A stretch of 9,185 bases of DNA from Thermoplasmata archaeon (GTDB taxonomy: Archaea > Thermoplasmatota > E2 > DHVEG-1). The stretch spans positions 1 through 9,185 of the forward strand of contig JAUWGL010000022.1 of NCBI GenBank assembly GCA_030606465.1, in the 5' to 3' direction. Both the position numbers and the translations under genes were made by a program. The notes below the pieces were generated by a model that did not search any database, had not been told where the DNA came from, and saw nothing but the letters and a program-made list of their open reading frames with translations. Positions within the stretch are counted from its first letter, which is position 1. The number at the start of each line of letters is the position of its first letter. Positions 1-7,064 of the stretch are shown here, piece by piece.

Positions 1-763
1 ATTGTATCAGGAGATCATATAGCTGATTTCGGGCAGCCATAAAATTACCAGCTAATGCAGAGTTAATCAGATTTTTAACATCTTCAGGTTTTGCTATAGC
101 ACTTGTTTCATATAAAATCTCAGCTGTAATCTTTTTACCAACAGATGCTCCCACCTGCAAAATATTTATTGCCTTTCTAAGATCACCCCGTGCTATAAAA
201 ATAAGTGTTTCCAATCCATCTGAGGTTACCTCAAGTTTTTCTTTTGATGCTATTTTACGGATAAACTTTTTGACATCATCATTCTTGATAGGGTTAAATC
301 TGAATACTGTACACCTGGATTGTATGGGCTCAATGATTTTAGAAGAGTAGTTAACCGAAAGGATAAACCTGCAGATATGTGAATATTTTTCAATTGTTCT
401 TCTAAGAGCAGATTGTGCATCAGTAGTTAAGGAATCTGCTTCATCGAGAAAAATTATCTTAAAAGCTGTTTTTCCGATAGGAGCGGTACGTGCAAAATTT
501 TTGATTTTTCCTCTAACAACTCCTATTCCTCTTTCATCACTAGCATTCAACTCATTGAGATTCTGCTTCCAATTATCTCCAAAAAGCTCCTTAGACATAG
601 CCAATACTGATGTGGTTTTCCCAGTGCCTGCAGGTCCTGCAAACATCAAATGTGGAACATTTTTTGTTTTCACATAAGCCTTTAACCGTTCAACGATTTC
701 ATCTTGACCAACTACATCATCAAGTATTTTTGGCCGGTATTTTTCAATCCATATATCTTCCAT
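1..763 (-). CDS. rfcS: Replication factor C small subunit, 3' end cut by the window
   Basis: Clamp-loader ATPase subunit that, with RFC large subunit, opens PCNA and loads it on primed DNA. I translated 254 codons from the ATG at 763; the product begins MEDIWIEKYRPK, the usual RFC N-terminus. Seen in order: Walker A GPAGTGKT at residues 43-50, the NASDERG box at 73-79, Walker B with DEAD at 107-110, LRRTIE with the arginine-finger region at 120-125, sensor-1 Asn138, the SRC motif at 149-151, and the sensor-2 motif GDLRKAIN at 193-200. The family is usually about 320 residues, so roughly 65 collar-domain residues lie off the left edge. No intein interrupts Walker A, a common intein site in archaeal RFC. 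The gene starts 32 bases after the upstream hydrolase stop on the same strand, so cotranscription is likely. No strong Shine-Dalgarno site is visible before it. Identification is very secure. Confidence 0.96.
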   Translation of the reverse strand, partial: MEDIWIEKYRPKILDDVVGQDEIVERLKAYVKTKNVPHLMFAGPAGTGKTTSVLAMSKELFGDNWKQNLNELNASDERGIGVVRGKIKNFARTAPIGKTAFKIIFLDEADSLTTDAQSALRRTIEKYSHICRFILSVNYSSKIIEPIQSRCTVFRFNPIKNDDVKKFIRKIASKEKLEVTSDGLETLIFIARGDLRKAINILQVGASVGKKITAEILYETSAIAKPEDVKNLINSALAGNFMAARNQLYDLLIQ

Positions 764-795
764 AGTAATTCCACACAGGTAATAGGTTCTAATGA

Positions 796-1338
796 TTAAT
801 GTTTTTTGTCCCTTATCTCTCTTATAATATTAGGAAGTTTTTCTATATTAACCGAAAAACTATGATCATCATGTAAAAACCTAACAGTAGCCTCCTGAGC
901 TTTTGCAAACTCTAAAACCCAGAAGGTAGGAACAACATCATCTTCAGTTCCGGCTAGTATGAAAATATCAGAATTCATCTTCTTTTTGAACAGACTACTA
1001 TCTTGCATGTCAAAGAGTACACTCTGAGGCATATCTTGTATCTTTGTAATATCAACAGCTGATGGAATAATTGCAGGGTTTAGCAGTATTATTTGTTTAA
1101 CATTTGAGTTTTCTAAAGCAGTTTTTGCAGTAAGAAAACCACCAAGAGAACTGCCGATAAGAACAACATTTTTGTCACCTTCAATTTCTTTTTTAATTCG
1201 CATGAGACAATCAGATATTACCAGATCTTCTGGCTTACAATCACGATATTTTATTGCTTTTGCATTTAGTTTTTCCTTGAAAAGAACGCCTTTTGTGCTA
1301 TTCGGATCTGATTGGTATCCATGGATATAATATAACAT
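796..1338 (-). CDS. Small alpha/beta hydrolase, YqiA/UPF0227-like esterase
   Basis: A 180-residue single-domain alpha/beta hydrolase with no signal peptide, probably a cytoplasmic esterase of unknown substrate. Visible: HGY at residues 6-8 right after the first strand (oxyanion-hole region); nucleophile elbow GSSLG at 62-66 with Ser64 as likely nucleophile; a GTEDDVVP loop at 130-137 supplying the acid (Asp133 or Asp134); and HDDHSF at 156-161 with His159 as the likely base. Order, spacing and short length match YqiA/UPF0227 proteins, which are best known from proteobacteria; the RBBP9/YdeN group is the main alternative. It sits between the YjbQ gene (21-base gap) and rfcS (32-base gap), all on one strand. 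The ATG at 1338 is supported by an AGGTGA site. The fold and triad are clear; the substrate cannot be read from sequence. Confidence 0.82.
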   Translation of the reverse strand: MLYYIHGYQSDPNSTKGVLFKEKLNAKAIKYRDCKPEDLVISDCLMRIKKEIEGDKNVVLIGSSLGGFLTAKTALENSNVKQIILLNPAIIPSAVDITKIQDMPQSVLFDMQDSSLFKKKMNSDIFILAGTEDDVVPTFWVLEFAKAQEATVRFLHDDHSFSVNIEKLPNIIREIRDKKH

Positions 1339-1347
1339 CCTATTTTT

Positions 1348-1353
1348 TCACCT
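1348..1353 (-). promoter_or_regulatory. Shine-Dalgarno site of the hydrolase gene
   Basis: On the minus strand this reads AGGTGA, a strong match to the archaeal 16S anti-Shine-Dalgarno, nine bases before the ATG at 1338. It lies in the 21-base gap after the YjbQ stop, which suits translation from a shared mRNA. Confidence 0.6.
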
Positions 1354-1359
1354 ACTGAA

Positions 1360-1755
1360 CTAATGAGATATAATATCTACATATACTCTACGGTTCCTAG
1401 GGCCATCTCCTTCATAAAAAAAGATATGTTGCCATGTACCCAGAACCAGGTTATTATTTTCCACAATAACAGTAACAGATGATCCTAATATACTAGCTTT
1501 AATGTGTGCATCACTGTTTCCTTCCATATGATGATAACCACCTGATTCAGGTATGATTCCTTTAAGTGTTTCAATAATATCTCTTTGTACACTGGGATCT
1601 GCACCCTCGTTTATTGTAATACCTGCTGTTGTATGAGGAACATAAACTATCACATGACCTTTTTTTAGGTTTCCTTCATCTATTACTCTCTGAACGTCAT
1701 TTGTGATATCAATCATTTCATTTCTTTTTTTGGTAACAATTTTTAACTCTCTCAT
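1360..1755 (-). CDS. yjbQ: YjbQ / UPF0047 family protein (secondary thiamine-phosphate synthase-like)
   Basis: A 131-residue cytoplasmic protein of the widespread UPF0047/YjbQ family. Members have weak thiamine-phosphate synthase activity when overproduced, but their true role is unsettled. Family blocks are plain: PHTTAG at residues 40-45, NEGAD at 49-53, HHMEGNSDAH at 75-84 (His residues thought to bind metal), GTWQ at 106-109, and DGPRNR at 117-122. Length is close to the family norm of 130-140. I start at the ATG at 1755; the frame can extend four codons to a TTG at 1767, but the family normally begins near this Met and nothing supports the TTG. A TATA-like element about 34 bases upstream implies a very short leader. 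It is probably the first gene of an operon with the hydrolase and rfcS. Confidence 0.9.
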   Translation of the reverse strand: MRELKIVTKKRNEMIDITNDVQRVIDEGNLKKGHVIVYVPHTTAGITINEGADPSVQRDIIETLKGIIPESGGYHHMEGNSDAHIKASILGSSVTVIVENNNLVLGTWQHIFFYEGDGPRNRRVYVDIISH

Positions 1756-1783
1756 TGAAATCAACAAAAAGGTATCGGTTGCT

Positions 1784-1800
1784 GTATTTAAAAATATCCG
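1784..1800. promoter_or_regulatory. Divergent promoter element with a TATA box readable both ways
   Basis: The 112-base gap between yjbQ (minus) and the cysteine-rich redox gene (plus) contains an AT core, tatttaaaaatat. On the minus strand it gives TTTAAATA centred near 1789; initiation about 25 bases on would leave a leader under 10 bases before the yjbQ ATG. On the plus strand it would leave a leader near 50 bases, and other AT-rich boxes at about 1813-1822 and 1833-1842 could serve that gene instead. The minus-strand assignment is the stronger one. No start site can be proven from sequence. Confidence 0.45.
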
Positions 1801-1867
1801 AAAGTTTAGGAACTATAACTTATTCGTGGGTGTTTACGTATTAAGACAAAACACTTGGGGCGTATTT

Positions 1868-2371
1868 ATGAAATCAAAAGAAGAAATACTTGAAGAAGTA
1901 TATAACCTTGCATTTAAATACGAAGCAGAAATAGGAAGCTGCCCGCAATGCGTTCTAGCTGCACTTATGGAAACATTAGATATTGGAGACACAAATACGA
2001 TAAAAGCAGTTGACGCAATGGCAGGTGGAGCTGCTTTATCAACTGAGGGAACCTGTGGTGCCTTGATTGGTGGGTTAGCTGCAATAAGCTCCATTGTTGG
2101 AAGAAGCTATGATAATTTTAAAGCTGGAGAACAAAAAAGACGGGTTTTTCAATATTCAAAAAAACTATATGATAAATTTATCGAAGAATATGGCTCACCA
2201 GTTTGCAAAGATGTTCAACAGAAAATTTTCGGTAGGACATTTAAACTTCTGGATCAAAAAGAATATCAAGAATTTGAAAAAGCAGGGGCACATGTGGACA
2301 AATGTCCCAGTGTATCTGGAAATACGGCACGATGGGCTGCAGAGATAATACTTGATGACCTTCAAAAATAA
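1868..2371 (+). CDS. C_GCAxxG_C_C family putative redox protein
   Basis: A 167-residue soluble protein of the C_GCAxxG_C_C family (PF09719/TIGR01909 type), described as putative redox-active with four conserved cysteines; no reaction is established. Those cysteines are visible: Cys28 before the helix VLAALMETL, Cys63 in the diagnostic TCGALIG at residues 62-68, Cys113 in SPVCKD, and Cys146 in KCPSVSGNTA. A further Cys25 makes CPQC at 25-28, a CXXC not needed by the family pattern. Glycine-rich AMAGGAALSTEG at 50-61 precedes the signature, as is usual. The frame is open upstream to 1703, but those codons lie inside the promoter and overlap yjbQ and do not resemble the family; the ATG at 1868 gives the expected N-terminus. 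No clear Shine-Dalgarno site. The gene is alone on its strand here, followed by its own terminator-like tract. Confidence 0.88.
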   Translation: MKSKEEILEEVYNLAFKYEAEIGSCPQCVLAALMETLDIGDTNTIKAVDAMAGGAALSTEGTCGALIGGLAAISSIVGRSYDNFKAGEQKRRVFQYSKKLYDKFIEEYGSPVCKDVQQKIFGRTFKLLDQKEYQEFEKAGAHVDKCPSVSGNTARWAAEIILDDLQK

Positions 2372-2372
2372 C

Positions 2373-2415
2373 ATTTTGTCATAAATAATTACAAAATATC
2401 AATATTTTTATTTTA
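2373..2415 (+). terminator. Weak AT-rich hairpin plus T-rich tract after the redox gene
   Basis: Just past the stop, attttgt (2373-2379) and acaaaat (2391-2397) are a 7-base inverted repeat with an 11-base loop, followed by the T-rich run atatttttatttt. The stem has one G-C pair and is weak, but archaeal RNA polymerase can terminate on T-rich tracts alone. It lies ahead of the next gene's own promoter, which fits. Confidence 0.35.
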
Positions 2416-2424
2416 ATATTATAA

Positions 2425-2440
2425 GCAAAATTTATAAATA
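2425..2440 (+). promoter_or_regulatory. Archaeal BRE/TATA promoter of the protease gene
   Basis: gcaaaa followed by tttataaata is a near-ideal archaeal BRE plus TATA box; atttataaat (2430-2439) is a perfect palindrome. Initiation about 25 bases after its centre would fall near 2461, leaving a leader of about 17 bases that contains the Shine-Dalgarno site. This is the clearest promoter in the window. Confidence 0.65.
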
Positions 2441-2464
2441 TCATTTAGATAATATATTATATTA

Positions 2465-2470
2465 AGAGGA
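2465..2470 (+). promoter_or_regulatory. Shine-Dalgarno site that fixes the protease start
   Basis: AGAGGA lies seven bases before the ATG at 2478. An in-frame TTG at 2472 would be only one base away from it, too close for initiation, so the ATG is the start. Confidence 0.6.
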
Positions 2471-2477
2471 ATTGATT

Positions 2478-4145
2478 ATGAAAAATGAATTTACTATAGG
2501 TTTGATCTTCTTTCTACTAGTTTTAATGAGTGTTCAAGGAGCAACAGGATTAACCTTAGAAACTAATGAAAAAACAAGCTCACAAATCGAAAAACAGGAT
2601 GCTTCAAATTTACCATCATATTTCAGCTGGCGAGATAGAGATGGTGTTGACTATACCACCCCAATAAGAAATCAAGCTCCTTATGCTAGTTGTGAAACCT
2701 TTGCTATAACTGCTGCTCTTGAAACCATGGTTCAATCTAAGGTTGGTTATCCTTTTGGATGTGATCTATCTGAGGCACATTTATATTTTTACAGTGGAGG
2801 AAACCTGGATTGGGGTTCATATCCTGAAAATGACACAAAATTCCTAGTAGAATACGGCATTCCTGATGAAGCCTGCTGGCCATATCCAAAAGTAAAAAAA
2901 CAATTCCCGTTAAACACAACCTCTCCTGATTGGCAAGATCGAACAGTAAAAATAAAGGACTGGTGGTATCTACCCGAAGACCCTGTTGCTATCAAACATG
3001 CTATTATTAATAATGGTCCTGTTCCAACATATTTTATGTCATATAAGGATTTCGTTTATCATAAGGAGGGAATCTATGAACATAAATGGGGTAAGATTCA
3101 TGGTCCCCATTATGTAACCATTGTTGGATATAATGATGACCCTGGCTATTGGATCTGTAAGAACAGCTGGGGAACAAATGTTCAAGAAAATGGCTGGTTT
3201 AAAATCAAATATGGTGAATGCAGTATTGAGAAAAAATCTTTTTATTTATCTGGTGTTTATGGCCGTTTTCCTATAAACTATGTTGATGATGATAACATCC
3301 TGGGTCCATGGAATGGAACAAAACAATATCCATATCGGACTATTCAAGAGGCTATAAATCAATCATATGAAGGATACACAATTTATGTGCTTAATGGAAC
3401 TTATCATGAAAATCTGATTATTAATAAAACTATTAATTTAGATGGGAAAAATAGAATTACAACAATTATAGATGGAAGTAAGGATGGTCACGTCATTGAG
3501 ATTTCTGCCCCAAAGGTGAGAATATCTGGGTTTACCATACAAAACAGTGGTAATCTACCATATGATGCAGGAATAAAAACACTATCGTTGAAATCCAATG
3601 TAACCATTAGAAATAATATAATTCAAAACAATGATATAGGGATTTTCTTAAATTATGCCTATTCGACAGCATGGAATATCGTTGAAAACAATATAATCCG
3701 AAATAATCGTGATGGAATATCAATACATCATGCATATAATAACAAGATCTCAGGAAATACTATTACAAAAAATACTGACGATGGCATTGAAATGGAGGTA
3801 ACTAAAAAATCAACTATTACTGATAATTTAATCAGTGATAATGGAGGATTTGGTTTATTTTTAAGATCTATATCCAATGAAAACACAATTAATGAAAAAA
3901 ACATCATAAAAAACAATAGTATAGGAATTAAGCTTGATACTTCTTATATAAATATTATCACAGGAAATAATTTTATAAATAATAAGGTACAAGCTTATTT
4001 TGATAACTCGTTATTAAACAGATGGAATAAAAATTATTGGGATGACTGGTCAAAAAGGATTCCTCGATTAATTCATGGAACAATTGGTACTCGTGAAATC
4101 CCATGGATAAACATTGATTGGTTACCCTCAAAACAACCTATTTAA
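2478..4145 (+). CDS. Secreted papain-family (C1A) cysteine protease fused to a right-handed beta-helix
   Basis: A 555-residue exported protein in three parts. Residues 1-24 are a signal peptide (KNE, then a hydrophobic stretch ending MSVQGATG). Residues about 46-262 are a papain-like peptidase: oxyanion Gln66 in RNQ, nucleophile Cys72 exactly six residues on as in papain, His211 in GPHYV, and Asn229 in CKNSWG. Residues about 283-515 are Asn/Ile-rich parallel beta-helix repeats of the NosD/PbH1 type, opening with PYRTIQEAIN and YVLNGTYHENL, usually a carbohydrate- or surface-binding fold. At least eight N-X-S/T sequons suggest a glycosylated surface or extracellular protein. Oddities: the papain motif QGSCGSCWAF reads QAPYASCETF here, so the structural Cys22 is Tyr and the Trp after the nucleophile is Glu. 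No C-terminal membrane anchor follows the repeats. Substrate unknown. It has its own promoter and overlaps the next, convergent gene by four bases. Confidence 0.9.
   Translation: MKNEFTIGLIFFLLVLMSVQGATGLTLETNEKTSSQIEKQDASNLPSYFSWRDRDGVDYTTPIRNQAPYASCETFAITAALETMVQSKVGYPFGCDLSEAHLYFYSGGNLDWGSYPENDTKFLVEYGIPDEACWPYPKVKKQFPLNTTSPDWQDRTVKIKDWWYLPEDPVAIKHAIINNGPVPTYFMSYKDFVYHKEGIYEHKWGKIHGPHYVTIVGYNDDPGYWICKNSWGTNVQENGWFKIKYGECSIEKKSFYLSGVYGRFPINYVDDDNILGPWNGTKQYPYRTIQEAINQSYEGYTIYVLNGTYHENLIINKTINLDGKNRITTIIDGSKDGHVIEISAPKVRISGFTIQNSGNLPYDAGIKTLSLKSNVTIRNNIIQNNDIGIFLNYAYSTAWNIVENNIIRNNRDGISIHHAYNNKISGNTITKNTDDGIEMEVTKKSTITDNLISDNGGFGLFLRSISNENTINEKNIIKNNSIGIKLDTSYINIITGNNFINNKVQAYFDNSLLNRWNKNYWDDWSKRIPRLIHGTIGTREIPWINIDWLPSKQPI
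4142..4145. other. Shared TTAA holding both stop codons of convergent genes
   Basis: TAA at 4143-4145 ends the plus-strand protease and TAA on the minus strand (complement of 4142-4144) ends the transglutaminase-like gene. The self-complementary TTAA serves both, so no intergenic space exists for a terminator and each transcript must end inside or beyond its neighbour. Confidence 0.9.
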
Positions 4146-4996
4146 TCTGTTTCAAACCACCAAACTGGGAGATTATTGCTTTTCTTATTGTTGTTTGGGT
4201 TGTAATAGTACTGATCATTGAAAAAAGCCCAATATTCAACTACAGGATAAGGATGTGTTTTAAAATAACTAAATGGAAAACCATTGTTGTTTACAAGTTT
4301 TTGGTCATCATCATCATCCCAAAATGGTCCCGATGTTGCCTCAAGTTCAAACCATTCACCATTCTCATAGAGTTGTACCCATGCATGTCCACCGATTTCT
4401 CCTGAAAAATTAACTTCTCCAACTACAACTCGTACATTGCTTTTTTGTGTTCCAAGTGCCTCAAGTATCGAAACAAGTGTGTACGCCTGCGACTCACAGT
4501 CACTAGCCATACCTGTAACAGGATTATCTGGATCAGTAGGGGTATCTTGGATAAATTGCGAAGGGTACAACCACCATTCTAATCTACCATGTAATGTTTG
4601 ATCTGATACCCATGTCCATTTAACCGCAGCAGCATATATTTTTTCTGCAGTTGTAAGTCCATTAGAAGTTTGATATGTTTTTACCGCAGAATTATTGGGT
4701 GTCACATATTTCTGATAATCAGACATCTGCGATTCGTCAGAAAAGTTTTCTTTTCTTAAAACAAGATCACGATGTTGGATGATTTTTTCCATTTTGAAGG
4801 ATTTAAGTTCTTGTGTGACCTCACTTCTTAGCAGCTGAATCCGTTGCTGATTTAAAACAACAATATCACTATTTTCATCTTCATCTTTATCTAATGGAGT
4901 CAAATTTTCCCAGTATAACACAACATATACTGATGCTATTACAATAACAAGAACACCTGCAATGATTACAATTATTGATCTATAACCTGGTTTCAC
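4142..4996 (-). CDS. Membrane-anchored transglutaminase-like (papain-fold) protein
   Basis: A 284-residue protein with one N-terminal membrane segment (residues about 7-28, after KPGYR), so the rest is probably outside the cell, tethered. Residues 41-100 look helical and charged. The transglutaminase-like core follows: Cys167 in ASDCESQAYTLVSILEALG, His204 in GGHAWVQLY, then the strand EWFELEAT, where Glu219 stands at the usual Asp of the Cys-His-Asp triad. Archaeal members can be proteases or amide-bond enzymes; which applies cannot be read here. A DDDDD run at 227-231 and an Asn/Tyr-rich tail (YYYNPNNN near 263-270) are unusual and may bind cations or be low-complexity linker. The start is a GTG at 4996: a TAA lies in frame four codons upstream and the membrane segment begins just after. 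No Shine-Dalgarno site, so perhaps leaderless. It is 79 bases downstream of the membrane platform gene. Confidence 0.8.
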   Translation of the reverse strand: MKPGYRSIIVIIAGVLVIVIASVYVVLYWENLTPLDKDEDENSDIVVLNQQRIQLLRSEVTQELKSFKMEKIIQHRDLVLRKENFSDESQMSDYQKYVTPNNSAVKTYQTSNGLTTAEKIYAAAVKWTWVSDQTLHGRLEWWLYPSQFIQDTPTDPDNPVTGMASDCESQAYTLVSILEALGTQKSNVRVVVGEVNFSGEIGGHAWVQLYENGEWFELEATSGPFWDDDDDQKLVNNNGFPFSYFKTHPYPVVEYWAFFNDQYYYNPNNNKKSNNLPVWWFETD

Positions 4997-5004
4997 AAGA
5001 AACC

Positions 5005-5030
5005 GTTAAATAAAAACTAACGTATTAAGG
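5005..5030 (-). promoter_or_regulatory. Possible promoter of the transglutaminase-like gene
   Basis: On the minus strand, CCTTAATACG (5021-5030) is centred about 29 bases before the GTG and would give a leaderless mRNA. A more AT-rich box, TTTTTATTTAA (5007-5017), is too close to the GTG to serve it. The 79-base gap after the platform gene could also simply be read through. Weak support. Confidence 0.3.
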
Positions 5031-5075
5031 TTATCCTTTTTAATCTATGTTTATCATCAGAAATAAATTTTTGTT

Positions 5076-7064
5076 TTACACTCTAACAATTGATGAAAAC
5101 AGTATTTGACCTAGTATAACAGTTATTGAAAAAACAATTATTGATGTTGGCATTGTTTTACCAAGAGAGTACATATATGTAGCTTTATCATCACCCTCAT
5201 CAATACCATTAGTGAATCTTACCATAAGGAAAATAAGCTGGATGAGATAGATACCTATTACCAAAACAAAGAACTCTGGACGGACATTTTGCACAGAAAA
5301 TGATGTAGCCACACTTGGAACTGATATATTTGAACCTGAAGCTGTTTCAGTAGGAATTTTTCCGGATATGTCTCCAAGGATACTAGTGATTAGTTTTGTA
5401 ATGGCAAGAGTGATGCCTCCAATAAGAGGCGCGAAAATTGTAACAGTCGCTCTGAGAGTTGATGTGAGAGAATATAAGGTGTCTTTTATTTTGTTTTCAA
5501 TTTCTTGTAATCCTTTGAGATGATCTGCTATTCGTATAATAGAAATACTGACTGCTTTCTGACTTTTTTTGATACCCTCTACAAAAAGACGCATAATTGC
5601 TTTAATGCGATCTGAATAAACATATCTTAACGATCCAAACTCCTGGTTAAACATAGCATCTCTAAGAGTAGTATGCATCGCTGTTAGATTATAACCCGTT
5701 TGACTGAAAATTTTTCCAATTTGTGAGCCTTCCATTGTATGTGCCGTATACATAAAGCTTTCTTCAGGTGATTTATCTTCAGATAGTCTTTTACCCAGGA
5801 TGTATAAGGCATCGCCGAACTCTCTTTCAATTTGTTTTATGTTATCTCTTACTCTTTTATATGGATAATAAACACTTAAAGTGTAAGAAGTAACAGCTGC
5901 TGTAAAACCCCAAATGATAAACAAGGTAACCGGGAAATATGTGTTTAAACCATTAGGATCAATTATGAAATTTAATATGCTATTTGAAGAACCAGAAGGA
6001 TAAAAAATCGGTAACAACATGAAGAAAATACCTGGTAGAGCTATTAATATGCCTATTATTATTGATATGGTCATTCGTCTTTTTTTATTGATATGTACTA
6101 TTTCAGGGTGATCATTTGGAATTTTAGGTGGGTTGAAAGTTGCAGGTCGTAAAAGAAGTATCTTACGAGTATAGAAAAAGATGAACAATGGAAGGATGAT
6201 ATCATACATGAAAAAAACCTGGAATATTGTGATCTGCATGCCTACGAGCCCTGCAGCAGGAAGCATTGCTACAAGAGCAAGAGGTATCATGATTCCAATG
6301 GAATAAATAACCATGGCTGGCTGATGGAGTTTATTGGCAAACTTGTTCATCGTTTCTTTGGTCCCATCAAGTGCTACGTCTAATGCCCGGTTAAGTGTTA
6401 AAATACGTGAGGCTTCCTCACGTTCATGTATAGAGCTTCTTATAAGATGTAATGCTCTTTTGAAATATTCACTCCATTCACCCCAGGTGGTAGCAAAACT
6501 TGTCAGTGCATCATCTATACCATGGTAAACTCGTATTTCCATATCCCATAACATCTTACGTAGATCACCTGCAAGAGATGTTGAGGATTCTGAAGCAGCA
6601 AACTTAACACTGTTTTCAAGATTTGGCACGAGTTTAAGATACATGACAAGGTAGCTAAGAATCTCAGGGATGTCGCCAAGTGAATGAATTTTGATATAAC
6701 GCGCATAAGTTTTTGGGTAATTTGCGAGAAGGTTCATGACGATAACTGGGAAAAAAAATGTAACAGATCCCATAAGTAAAACTGTTAATAGATCAATGTT
6801 TCCAATGTTTGATCCATATGAGAAGATTATACAGAGATCAAATATGAAAAAAGCTAAAAACGAGAGAAATGCCCCTGTGTATGAGAGCAGTAGTATGCCA
6901 TATGGTTCAACATCAAGACCCGTGAAATTAAGATTGTTTATGTATTCAGGTGGAAAAAACTTTTTTAATTTTTTTTTGGTTTTTTCGTTGTCTTTGAGCA
7001 TCCATGAAAAATATTGTTTTGCGAATTTTGTTGCTCTTTCAAACCAATGATTTTCTTTGTTCAT
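5076..7064 (-). CDS. Pilus/secretion platform protein with two T2SSF (GspF/TadC/FlaJ-type) domains
   Basis: A 662-residue integral membrane protein, the inner-membrane platform on which a TadA/PilB-type ATPase acts to assemble pilin-like filaments or drive secretion. I count about nine membrane segments, near residues 57-82, 92-114, 251-274, 280-304, 331-353, 376-397, 541-562, 596-616 and 639-660. Two soluble T2SSF modules sit between them: about 128-245 (opening SLGDIPEILSYLVMYLKLVPN) and about 405-540 (opening IEREFGDALYILGKRLSED). This tandem layout is typical of archaeal PilC/TadC-like proteins; bacterial TadB and TadC are separate single-domain proteins. The N-terminal 50 residues are cytoplasmic and lysine-rich, encoded partly by a nine-base homopolymer (6969-6977). 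The ATG overlaps the ATPase stop as ATGA, indicating translational coupling. No pilin gene is adjacent within the window. Confidence 0.9.
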   Translation of the reverse strand: MNKENHWFERATKFAKQYFSWMLKDNEKTKKKLKKFFPPEYINNLNFTGLDVEPYGILLLSYTGAFLSFLAFFIFDLCIIFSYGSNIGNIDLLTVLLMGSVTFFFPVIVMNLLANYPKTYARYIKIHSLGDIPEILSYLVMYLKLVPNLENSVKFAASESSTSLAGDLRKMLWDMEIRVYHGIDDALTSFATTWGEWSEYFKRALHLIRSSIHEREEASRILTLNRALDVALDGTKETMNKFANKLHQPAMVIYSIGIMIPLALVAMLPAAGLVGMQITIFQVFFMYDIILPLFIFFYTRKILLLRPATFNPPKIPNDHPEIVHINKKRRMTISIIIGILIALPGIFFMLLPIFYPSGSSNSILNFIIDPNGLNTYFPVTLFIIWGFTAAVTSYTLSVYYPYKRVRDNIKQIEREFGDALYILGKRLSEDKSPEESFMYTAHTMEGSQIGKIFSQTGYNLTAMHTTLRDAMFNQEFGSLRYVYSDRIKAIMRLFVEGIKKSQKAVSISIIRIADHLKGLQEIENKIKDTLYSLTSTLRATVTIFAPLIGGITLAITKLITSILGDISGKIPTETASGSNISVPSVATSFSVQNVRPEFFVLVIGIYLIQLIFLMVRFTNGIDEGDDKATYMYSLGKTMPTSIIVFSITVILGQILFSSIVRV

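Noticed and set aside
614..640. Possible intein insertion at the RFC Walker A site
   Set aside because: GPAGTGKTTS is continuous and the downstream motifs are at normal spacing.
1836..1845. acgtattaag also occurs at 5020-5029, a possible shared regulatory site
   Set aside because: A single 10-base AT-rich match, in opposite orientation relative to the genes it precedes; chance is adequate.
1703..1867. N-terminal extension of the C_GCAxxG_C_C protein by 55 residues
   Set aside because: It would run antisense through the start of yjbQ and the divergent promoter, and nothing in the family matches it.
3280..4020. Tandem DNA repeats in the beta-helix region
   Set aside because: The repetition is at the protein level (Asn/Ile-rich coils); I see no long identical DNA units, and no CRISPR-like spacing.
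6736..7050. Plus-strand open frame of 104 codons, and similar frames at 2094-2348, 4118-4405 and 8310-8519
   Set aside because: All lie opposite or out of frame within well-identified genes and show no domain-like sequence.
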